Shown: positions 26,201 through 35,851 of the stretch, piece after piece
How positions within the stretch are numbered: position 1 is the stretch's first letter
How the letters are laid out: each line of letters starts with the position of its first letter
Notes under the pieces: model-generated
The model's input: only the letters and a program-made list of their open reading frames with translations
Database searches by the model: none
What the model was told of the DNA's origin: nothing
Made by a program: the position numbers and the translations under genes
Source of the DNA: Panicum virgatum
Taxonomy: Eukaryota > Streptophyta > Magnoliopsida > Poales > Poaceae
Direction of reading: 5' to 3'
DNA: 64,000 nucleotides
Assembly: GCF_016808335.1 (NCBI RefSeq)
Contig: NC_053153.1
Span: 15,573,033 to 15,637,032 of the forward strand

Positions 26201-27809
26201 ACAACCTCTTGGCCACTGGAAGCTGATAGCAAGACTGTCCTCTGAGCACAATCTATCCGAACTCCCCACTTGGCCAGAGTCTCCATTCCCAGAATGACAT
26301 CAATGCCCTTGGTGTCTAGCACCATCAGATCAGTACAGAACTCTACTCCCCTCAAAGAAACACTGACTCTCGGGCAGTAAGTGTGAGACCTCAACTGTCC
26401 TCCCAGTGAAGATACTAACAGGCACCTCTTTAATGTGCTAGTATGAATACCATGATGCTCGACAAAAGACTGAGTAATGAAGGAATGCGTAGCACCAGTA
26501 TCAAAAAGCACTGTAGCTGGATATGAATTAACCATGAACGTACCAATGACCACGATGGGAGCTTCGGCCGCTGACTCGGCCGTCACGTGGTTCACCCTGC
26601 CCTGTGCTGGCGCCCTGGGCTGAGCTGGGCGCCCCTGCTGTCCCGCCTGCGCCTTCCGGGGGCAAGCGTTGGCGTAGTGCCCCGGCTGGCCGCAGTGAAA
26701 GCAGGTGCGTGGAGGTCCCTGAGCCTGCTGTCCGGTAGGAGCTGCCGGACGTGGAGCCTGCGGTGCTGGTGGAGCTGGTGGAGCAGTACGAGCCGGAGGT
26801 GCCGGTAACCTCGGGCCCTGACCTGCCTGCTGCTGTCGAGGCGGGTACTGCTGCGGTGGCCTCTGCTGGTACTGCTGAGGAGGCCGGTACTGAGGCTGGT
26901 ACTGCTGGGGCTGCTGGAGTCGAGGACGAGTGTTGCTGCCGGAAGCAACGGGGACAACCTTCCTCTTCTTGTCCTCCATCTCGAGGTGCTTACGCTCAGT
27001 GTTGAGCGCACTGTCAACCAGATGGTTGAAGTCGTCGAAGCGGAGGTTGAGCAGCGCGTACTGGAGGTAGTCCTCAAGACCCTCCATGAAGTGCTCCTGC
27101 TTCTTGCGGTCATCCGCAACCTCGGCAGGGGCGTAGCATGCCAGCTGAAGAAAGCGATCACGATACTCCGTGACCGACATAGTCCCCTGAATTCACAAAG
27201 ACAGATAGATATCGGAAGATTAACTCAAGATTCATAAGGATAGAACAAGGGGCATTAGCTCAAAAGAAACCGCTGAATGATTATATTTAAGATTACCTGC
27301 TTCAGTGCAAGGAACTCCTTCTGCTTCATCTTCATAACGCCCGCGGGGACGTTGTGGCTGCGGAAACGCTCCCTGAACTGGAGCCAAGTGAGAGCCTCGC
27401 GGTCGTGAACTGGGTGGGACTCCCACCAGTCCAAAGCTGCCCCTCGCAGCTGTCCTGCTGCGTACAAGACGCGCTCACGGTCATCGCACTGGGCGATGTC
27501 CAGCTGACGCTCCACTGCACGGAGCCAGTCGTCAGCCTGAAGAGGGTCGGACGTGTGAGAGAACGTCGGCGGGTGACCCCTCAGGAACTCAGCATGCCTG
27601 TTGCGAGGCTGCGGCGGTGGAGGAGGCGGAGGCTGAGTGTGAGCGTGCTGAAGAGCCTGAACGGTGTTGTTCAGGGTAGCCATCATCTGCATCTGGAGCT
27701 GGAAGTACTGCTCCGGAGTCAAAGGCGGCGGCATCGGGATCCCAGTACCCTGGTTGTTCTGACCCTGCTGCTGGCCAGAACCTGAACCGGTGCTCCTGGT
27801 GTTCACCAT
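23239..27809 (-). CDS. Tekay gag-pol polyprotein with one intron
   Basis: Exon 1 is 27809-27297 (171 codons from [10 protein letters not shown]). Exon 2 runs from 27186 to the stop at 23239. Joined they give about 1486 residues without a stop. Counting from the ATG at 27180: end of Gag ([17 protein letters not shown] at 2-18), proline-glutamine-rich stretch, CCHC knuckle [14 protein letters not shown] at 160-173, protease DTGA at 227-230, RT with FIDD near 536-539, RNase H (YCDAS near 683), integrase with HHCC zinc region and catalytic D near 965, D near 1026 (SDRGSQFTS) and E near 1069, [11 protein letters not shown], and a chromodomain at about 1261-1308 ([17 protein letters not shown]). 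Chromodomains of this group guide integration to heterochromatin. All key catalytic residues are visible. Confidence 0.93.
27187..27296 (-). other. Intron in Tekay gag (110 bases, GT-AG)
   Basis: Gag reads ...EFLALKQ up to 27297, then 110 bases with GTAATC at the 5' end and GAATTCAG at the 3' end, then [12 protein letters not shown] from 27186. Removal keeps the frame (phase 0) and restores the contiguous Gag motif. The insert is about 34 percent GC, T-rich near its 3' end, and has a branch-like CTAAT. Read through, it gives a stop after 13 codons, so an unspliced message would make only a 184-residue Gag fragment. Element A in the same window has the matching site with no insert (36391-36430, ALQQGSMSVEEY). 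Confidence 0.85.
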
Positions 27810-28365
27810 CTGATTTGAACAAAAGATTTCACGATTAAGGATATTGCAGGAATAAACTCAGATGGATATGATAACTCTTTGCGGAAAAAGACTCAGCCAT
27901 GATAAAGTAGACAGGATAGAGTGGACTGTTTTACCCCCAACGATCTAACTCATTTTATTAATTAGTTATCTTTAACATCAGAGTGATTTTCTTTAAACAA
28001 ATTTAAACTACTAAACTATGCAATCAGTCAAAAATCCAAATCAAGCATGTAGCATAATAACAAGCAGACAATTTTCACGACTTAGCCGAGTTTGAGCAAT
28101 AGACTCGACTAACACAACGCGTCGCAGAACGTGCTATCGTATTATTATAAAAGGGTCACCTAGCTATACTCAGGGTGGTCAGATGACTGATTCAGGCCAA
28201 AATCTACGAAAACTATTCTTCAGAGAGAGAAATCAAGGCAAGAAAGGTAAAAAGTCAAAGAAGTCAAGGGGTATAATAGTAAAATAGTTTCAGCAGACAA
28301 GGATTGGTGAGAAGAAGTCCTAAAACTCGACCAGTTCTATCTAGGCTTCGTCCTACAGTCGATAC
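27810..28365 (-). other. Tekay leader (5' UTR)
   Basis: About 560 bases lie between the primer site and gag. I see no long open frame and no match to the pre-gag ORFs of element A. The region is AT-rich and probably holds packaging signals, though none can be recognised by eye. Confidence 0.6.
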
Positions 28366-28378
28366 GGCTCTGATACCA
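28366..28378 (-). other. Tekay primer binding site
   Basis: On the minus strand TGGTATCAGAGCC lies three bases after the 5' LTR of the element. It is a perfect match to the complement of the plant initiator tRNA-Met 3' end, and confirms the minus-strand orientation. Confidence 0.93.
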
Positions 28379-28381
28379 CTC

Positions 28382-31300
28382 TGTAACACCCGGTTTATAA
28401 AAGAACATAAACCGAGCAATCATATACGTGCCAGGATCAAGTCACACGTATATACAACAGAATGAACAGTATATCATAGCACATATCACGTAAAAAGACA
28501 TAATAAAGCGAATACGAATGTTATTTATTACAATAATGACAAAATGTCTGATACAGTGGAAGCGAAGCACAAAATACGAAAAAGCTCTCTGAAGCTGAAG
28601 CAGGGCGCCACAGGGACGTCGACTGGGAGACGAAGCACCTAGAAGTCCTCGTAGTCCTGGTAGCGCTGGACGAACTCCCTCGTGTCGGCAGGAACTGAGC
28701 AGCAGTAGCGAAGCCAAGAGGAAAAAGTAGAGAAGAGGCAAGAGTGAGTACACAACTTGTACTCAACAAGTATAACACAAACTATGAAGCTCTAGGCTGG
28801 CTGACTCAACTGCATTAGCTTTTAAGTGTTGGCAAAATTTTATTAGATCTATTTACTACGAGTTGATGAATTACCGTTAACCCAGTTACATAGTAATTAA
28901 TCAAGTTTAATCATGTAACTACTGAGAAACCAAACCGAAACCAAACCACCAAGGTAAACCCCGAGAAGCACCTCCCTCGTCGGAAGGAGATAACTTCACT
29001 AATCAAAAGGAGGATCTGGGCCGCTCATAACCGTGAGCACGGCTAGTATACCAGTTTTACACTCTGCAGAGGTTGCACATCTTTACCCACAAGTCGTGAG
29101 CTATGCCAGTTGTTCATCACACTTCCTTAGGTGAGATGACTAGCGACTCACTACGAGGCCTTTAAAAAGAATCTCGTTGGTAAGGCGTAACCGCGAGAGT
29201 TAGATCGGCGACGATGGGGCCCACCTCCGGGGGTACAAGCACAGGAGCGCAATCCAAGCACAGACCAAGCCGGAGGAGCAGGGACCATTGAAGCTTACTA
29301 CTCTTGCCCCGCAGGTAAGTTACTCCAAACAAAAAAGATCTAATTATTACGCCAAGTCTATCCCATTCTAGCCTTGTGGTAGCGCTGTTGTCCCAGGTTG
29401 TCGCTCTATGAACCGGTCCTTATGGAGAGTGGCCAACCAAGCACTAAGCACCGTGCTGGCCCCCTAAACCATGTTTCTACAAAAACATCTTTTAACGAGA
29501 CGTGAGCCACTCATCCACACAGAGGGCCACTCTCAGAATTAAGTTCAAGTAAACCATTAATCAAATTAATTAAAAAGGACCAGAGTGTGTTATAGCGCAG
29601 CAACCTAGCACAACTAACCAAAAAATGCAACCCAAAGGTATATTTAAAGGATACAAACTGGCTAGGAAATCCTTAAAGGCATACAGTATTAAAATGCAGT
29701 ATGAAATTGTAATTAAAAGTGATAGGTTGTTCATGTTACACTTGCCTTCCTCGTACTGCTCCTGCTGCTGCTCAAAGTGCTCCGAAGACGGCTGCTCCAG
29801 GTACTGGTACTGAGGCTCCTCAGATGGATCAACATCTACTCACGAACACATGGCCAAAACAATGCACAACGATAAGCATACAAGCAAACTAATCTCGGTG
29901 GGAGCTAAAACACATTTTCTAGGCTAAAACAAGTCCTAGGGGCTTATTTGTAAGAAAACTGAAGTTCCAGGGGGTTTTCTGCTAAAACCGAGGGCTAAAA
30001 CATAAATAAACATTAAATCTAAGGGCTGACGTGCAAAAACACAAGGCCTGGACTGCGGGTGCTAATTCTAGGAAGATCAGGGGTGTTCTTGCAAAGTTTG
30101 GGCCGATCCGTAATTACTTTTCAAAGAAAGACGCTAATCTAAGGGGAGGGGCTCTTTAACAAAAACACTGACCGAACCGGTATCTTGGATCTAGGCCCGT
30201 TGGATCTGGATCGGCGGTCAGGATCTGATGGATCCAAGATCTAATCGCGCGCGTTGATCCGGATCGGACGGATCTGGCGATCGGGCGCGGGTGGCGGCGC
30301 AGTCACCGGAGTCCCCTGCTCCGCGGCGGCGCGACACGGGCTCGCCGGATTCCGCCAATCTCGTGCTCCGGGGCTTGATCGGGCGGGGATTGGATCAGGA
30401 AGGGTATACGTGAATGGATAAACCACCCAGGGCACTGAATTGGGCTCGGCAGGGCTCAGGGACACGGATGCAGCGGCGCGGGCGGTTCGGCTCGGCGAGG
30501 TCCACCGGCGAGGTCGTGTTCGTGCCGTGTGGCGCTCAAAACCGGGTGCAATCGTGACGGTGAGGGCGCACAGTGCGAAAACAAATGGAACCGTTGCCCG
30601 TGCGGGGCGGTGCCATGCCGCAGCATGCCCGCCACGGCAGGGCCGCGCCTGCGCGGCGGCGCAACGCCGGTGGCTGGGGGTCCGGCCTCTGGCGTGGCCC
30701 ACGGGATCTAAACTCCAGAGCAAAAGGACCAGGAAAAGAGCTGCCGCTTACCGAGGGATCGAGACGGGCTGGATTGGCATGCAGGGTCGACGGCGAAGCT
30801 GACCAGCGGTGGAGGCGACGCGGAGCTCGCGGACAAGGCTGCAGCAGGGGCGTCCCGGCTTCTGGATCTCACGCAAAGCTTCAGCGTTGATCTGCGGTGA
30901 TGTTCCAGGGGTCAGGGAGGCTTGGGGATTGCCGGCGGCTAGAAATCGGGCGGCGGCCGTGTTACCTGTAGCGGCGGCTCCAAGGGAAATCCCAGGGGGT
31001 GGCGCGGCGTAGAGGGCTGAGGAGATGGCTGCGGATGGAGGCTAGGGTTACAGGGTGCGGGCGCCGTTTATAGAGCATCCCAGGTGATCCTGGGGAGGCG
31101 TGCCCCGGATGGAAGGCTCACCGGGAAACTCGGAGGGGATGGCGGGGTTGTTGCTCTGCGAGGGAGAAGATACCTCCAGGTGGGGTCGGTTCGTCAGCGC
31201 CAGCGAGGGGAAGCCGCGGGGTGTGCTTGAGCGAGCTGACCGCGCGCGGGGGGGGGGGGGGGGGAAAGAAGGGGGCTGACCAGTGGGCCCGGGCGCTCAG

Positions 31301-31791
31301 CGGGTGGGCGTCGCGCGGTGCGGGCGAGCGGCTGTTGTGCAAAGCAGGCCGGGGTGGAGCGGCCCGGTCGTGTGCGGGGGAGCGGGCCGCGTGGCGCGGG
31401 GCAGGCCGGGGAGGCTGGCGGGCTGCAGCTGGGCCGGAGCGCTGCGCTGGGGAAGGGAGGAACGGGGGGCGAGCTGGGCCGGCCGGGTGAAAGGGTTGGA
31501 CTGGGTTCTGGTTTGTTGGGCTTTGGGTCTTGGGTTACCTTTCCTATTTCTAATTCAAACAAAACAACTAATTGAATTCAAACTAATTTGAATTCAAAAC
31601 CTAACCACACAACAAAAGAAAAGATGCTCCAGCATGATGCAACAACAAAATTAACCTATGATGGATTTTAATTATTTATTGAACAAAAATTAGATTTAAA
31701 TGCCAACTAAACACAATAAATCTTAGAAATTTGAATAAAACCAATTAAATTTATTAAAAAAAAATGCTGAAATTAAAATTAGGGTGTCACA
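28382..31791 (-). repeat. Tekay LTR, upstream (5') in element sense
   Basis: It is 3410 bases, TGTAACACCCGG to GGGTGTCACA on the plus strand. It holds about 201 bases (28923-29124) missing from the other LTR. It has a run of 17 G (31248-31264), and an odd cluster of single-base losses at about 30090-30380 (see findings). Confidence 0.93.
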
Positions 31792-33636
31792 TTAAGCCCT
31801 TGCCATCTCGAGAATATTTCCAAAAGAAGCCCCTCTCTTATTTCTTTTAATGAATAAGCCCCTCCACTATATAAAATTAATTCTAAATAGACCCTTGTCC
31901 TTTTTTGGAGTAACCCAAATATTTTCAAAAATATTAATCAAGTCCTTCCACCCCCAAAACTAATTACAAATAGGCCCTCGGATCCCTATTTAGCCCCTAG
32001 ACCCCTCTTCGACCCGCCATCTCATGTGCCAAAAATCCTCCGTTTGCCCCGAAACTTTACCACGCCTTTTCTAATGTAAATTCGGCCGTGCCATTAGAAA
32101 ACCACCAAAAAATATTACTCCTATCTCCATATCTTAATTTTTCCCTACCCGAGCTCAACAATAAAACCTTTATTTCTTTTTCTTTATTGTGTGCTTGTTT
32201 GTGTGCGCTGTAGACCATGGTGTGAAGGAGGAAGAACCCATCGACGAGCAGTACCGCGAGCAAGTGTGTGAGGACCAGTACCGCGACCCCAAACCCGAAG
32301 GACAGTACCTCGATCAGGACTTCCTGGAAGGCTTTGAGAACGGCAAGTTCAATCCCATCCTTTGATGCATATTTTGTCCCAGTTTTATAAACACAACCTA
32401 TTGGCCTGTTTTACAAAATTGCATATGTTTTTACTGCTGAAACATGGTTGGATAGCCACCCCTTGACTTGTTATAACCATTCCTTGACCACCTAGATTGA
32501 TGTCTACATGCGATTCGTTCTATGTGGATGTTAATCATGCTAGAATTGCTTAGGACCTTATACTTGTTCTACTACTACACATCAAATATTATCAATCTTG
32601 TCACAATTAAGGTTCGAGTTGATGTGTCATCTTGCCTAACTCAACTATCGTGCAAACCACTCGACCGTTGTGTGTGGCAACGGCTTAGCATAAACCCCAC
32701 TAGTTAGTCTGATAGTCATCAGGAGAGCTGAGAGCAACGGGTGATCAAAGAGAAGGGATAAACTCTGTGTGACTTATGCCCCGGTTAAACCTCGGTGATG
32801 GGTCAATGACCCCATGGTGGATCCTGTGGTGGCTAGTCAGGTCTAGCTAAGGTGGGTAATGGCTTGATTGGGATCTACACTGATACTAAGGTGATCGTGC
32901 TGTGGTACCCCACTTGTGGGTAAAGTTGCACACCTCTACAGAGTTAAAACCTATTCGAATAACCATGCCCACGGTACTGGGCGAGTTACGGTTTGGTCAC
33001 ATAACTAGCGTTTCGTCAGGGGATGGTTGGGATGGCGTGTGTTGTTTTGGAAAAGTGTCCGGCAGCTGTGCCGTGTGCTACGGCAGATGAGGAGTCCGGT
33101 AGGAACTTTTAAAATTTTGGATCCTGTGTGGATCAACCCCACCGATTAGAAAAGAATTGTTTTGAAAACCTGTTTCAAAATAAACCCTTGCATGGGTTAA
33201 AATTAGCTTTTCGCAAATTAAACCATAGCCTTATCCTTGATTTATCCTGTGCATGAACTCTGTTTATACCCCCTCCGTGGGTGCGGTTGGACTTGTTGAG
33301 TACGTTTGTACTCACCCATTGCTTAATTTTTACAGAGGAAGATCCAGACTTTATTCCCGAGGACGTTGAGTAGGGGTTCTGTTCTACACCCAACCTTGTC
33401 TGTGGATAGGGTCACCTGCAGAAAGCTTGGTATGGCGCAAGACTTTGATGACCTCTTCGTAGTTAATATCGTTGTTTGGGTTTTAGTTGTTATCCTCGCG
33501 ATAGTGGCGCTTGATTACCCATTACCGTGCAGAGTTGTACGGTGATGTATCATCTGATGTAATAAATATGTTATCAGCCCCTATGACTGATATTTATATC
33601 ACATTTAAGTCACCTCTTACGAGGAGATGCTTCAGG

Positions 33637-33649
33637 TGGTATCAGGGCT
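33637..33649 (+). other. Element A primer binding site
   Basis: TGGTATCAGGGCT is the initiator tRNA-Met primer site with one change (AGAGC to AGGGC). It follows the A 5' LTR and fixes its end within a few bases. Confidence 0.82.
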
Positions 33650-33773
33650 GTAGGTTGGCCGTAGGACGTGACCCCTAGGATCGAGACCCTTTTTCAAGCC
33701 TTTCCACATTAGGACTTTTCTTGTTTAGCTTTTTTTCCACACACACACTCACCTGACTCTTGCCCTGTTCCAG

Positions 33774-34502
33774 ATGGCTGATAATGGATGGAGTAACGGA
33801 ATCTGCTTCGCAGAGGCTGGCCTCCCTAAGTTATTGTTACTCAGCCTAGAACGCGTCGGTGTTGTGGACACACCAGAGTACATCTACCGGGAGTACGACT
33901 CCAGGGGCACCCGTCGGTGTGACATAATGATCTTTGTGGGAAAGAGCACCCGCTATCCTGACGTGGAACCCTAGTTCATCTCCACCACTGGCTTTTGTTT
34001 CCCAGACACCTACCGAAAGGCCGCCCGAAAAGCCCTACGACGTCAGCGTGTGGTTTATAAACATCATCTTCAGCGGACTCCTATGTGATTTTTCCCGCCT
34101 ACTGAAGGAAGAGGAAGCTCATGGATTGCCCGGATGAGAGGACTTGGAAAGGAAGAAGAAGAACTAGAGGATACGGTCTCCCACCTATCCATCTACCTCA
34201 CCGGCTTTGACCAACTCTACCGCGAACAGGCGGCACAACTGAAATACCAAATCCGCAGGGCAGAAAAAGCAATCGAAGAGATGGAGTCACAACAGATAAG
34301 AGCCGTACAAGCCGAGAATTCCCTAGCCACTCTTCAAACCCATTGGCAAAACCACGAGGCTCACAGAGGAGCAGGTGGATGGTTAGAAGAGGAACCCGAA
34401 GAAACCCATTGGGATAAGGGTACTCAGACCGAAGATGAGATGTTGGAGCAGTGTCTTCCACTAAAGAAGTGCCCTATCCAGATCGAGGAAGAATCCCCAT
34501 GA
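33774..34502 (+). pseudogene. Element A pre-gag ORF, first copy
   Basis: The 243-codon frame starts MADNGWSNGICFAEAGLP and keeps one frame to the stop at 34500-34502, broken only by TAG at 33972 and TGA at 34086. Both fit single transitions: the second copy has tryptophan (QPWR) and arginine (PMRIFPP) there. The N-terminal part looks globular (EYIYREYDSRGTRRCD). The C-terminal part looks like a coiled coil (QLKYQIRRAEKAIEEME). It lies between primer site and gag and is not part of Gag. I recall similar unclassified retrotransposon proteins in grass annotations but know no function. Confidence 0.7.
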
Positions 34503-34652
34503 TAGGAGAGTAGTACACCTAGGCTAGAGTCTCTATCCTAATAATCATGTATCCATGAAAAATGTACCCCACTGTTGTAATAATAAGAACCATCTATCTC
34601 CTTTGTACCCAAGTATCTGTGCAAGGCTTGTTCACCCTATCTTTGTTTTTAG

Positions 34653-35502
34653 ATGGCTGAGGAAGGATAGACCCAGGGCATTTGCCAAGCTGCCCCTGGC
34701 TTCCCCAGCCTTTTGATCAATGCCCTGGAGAGCCTTGGTGTTTCGGAATGCCCAAGGTACTACAGCAGGGAGTACGAGCACCATGGTACCCTCCGCTGCA
34801 GGGTGATCCTGGTCATCACCAAAAGTGACCGCTACCCCGACATCCAGCCATGGCGAGTGACCACCACCAGGTTTAGGTACCAAGACACCTATCCCTTAGT
34901 CGTCAGGAAGGCACTCCGTTATCTGTGCCGAATTTTTGAGGGACACCTCGCCCCCACACCAATGAGGATCTTTCCTCCGGCCATCAGAACCACAGTTTGG
35001 GAGGCTCGCATAAGAAGCCTGGAGCGGCGCCGCCATGAGGAGGACCCCTGTACCAAGTTGCTACTTACCTAGGCTCCTTGGATTAGCTCTGAGAGAGCAG
35101 ACCCATCGGGCCGAGCAAGCAGAGCTCGCAGTAAGGATGCATCAAATCCGGGTGGCTCAAGCCGAGGCAACAGCCACAGCCGCGGTCAGTGGTGAGGCGG
35201 TTGCCCGGGAGAGCCACAGGCAGGCCCGGGATCTGCGTATACAGGAATGGACCAGAAGTGGAATGCCAGTCCCAGCAATTAGATAAACCCATGTCCTACT
35301 TGGGACGCCCATCATGGGATGGGGACCACTTTTGGGGACCCCACAAGCCCCACCCGAGAACCCTGAAGGGCCTACTGTCGCCGATGAAGGAGAAGCTGCT
35401 GAGCAACCCCTGGAACACAGAAACCCAGAGAACGGTGAGCAAGGACTGCTCATTCCCCTGGAGGCACACTACGTCCAAGAAGAAGGCTCGCCCCGCGAGT
35501 AG
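34653..35502 (+). pseudogene. Element A pre-gag ORF, second copy
   Basis: It starts MAEEG then TAG (34668-34670) where the first copy has tryptophan, and goes on TQGICQAAPGFPSLL, YYSREYEHHGTLRC, RYPDIQPW, FFPP-like IFPPAIR and a coiled-coil-like part (QAELAVRMHQIRVAQAEA). Frameshifts occur near 35060 and again before the acidic tail (EGEAAEQPLEHRNPENGEQG). It shares residue patterns over its length with 33774-34502, so the two are tandem paralogues diverged well beyond the LTR level. The function is unknown. Confidence 0.65.
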
Positions 35503-35851
35503 CATGTCCCAAAGCCACCCTAGAAAGAACCCACTCAGGCCAACGAGTCTGCCTGAACGCCAGTGACCGTCAAGGGATGAAGCCATGTTGTCCAAAGTTA
35601 GAGTTGTGCCCCCCTCTTTTGGAGTTGTGTACCCAGACATGTAGTATGCATTTTGACCTTGCCCCAGTGTTGTACCCCCTCTTGCAGTAATGCAGTTGTT
35701 TGTGCTTGTTGCTTGCTAGCCTGTGTGTTTGTTGTTAGTTGGTGTGCCTTCGGCCGGAGGTGGATTCTGCCTTTTCAAAAATACGAACTAAATAATTTAA
35801 ACATCACTTAATCCTAATCCCAGTCTCACAAAGACTCTATCCAATCTACAG

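Larger units (their letters stand above)
19891..31791 (-). mobile_element. Complete Tekay/Del-type gypsy element, young insertion
   Basis: This is an 11.9-kb element on the minus strand, with LTRs of 3312 and 3410 bases, primer site, leader, intron-split gag-pol with a C-terminal chromodomain, and polypurine tract. The 5-base target duplication TTAAG (19886-19890 and 31792-31796) is perfect. The empty site appears in two related LTRs of the window (46528-46532 and 62949-62953). Outside messy indel zones the LTRs differ by only about a dozen substitutions by eye, so the insertion is recent. Coding capacity looks complete, and the element may be autonomous. It is absent from copy 2. Confidence 0.95.
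17054..33634 (+). repeat. Element A 5' LTR, interrupted twice
   Basis: The LTR starts TGTAACATCCCG. It is split by the solo LTR (17746-19350 plus CCCAC) and by the minus-strand Tekay element (19891-31791 plus TTAAG). The segments are 17054-17745, 19356-19890 and 31797-33634. A TATA box TATAAATA lies at 19429-19436. The 3' boundary near 33634 is set by the primer site that follows and is approximate. The first 700 bases are very GC- and pyrimidine-rich and give open frames on both strands that I regard as non-coding. Compared with copy 2 it lacks about 150 bases near 32612. Confidence 0.82.

Noticed and set aside
28366..28378. tRNA-like sequences at the primer sites (also 4699, 33637, 38999)
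   Set aside because: Only the short complement of the tRNA 3' end is present; no cloverleaf can be drawn. I saw no tRNA, rRNA or CRISPR array in the window.
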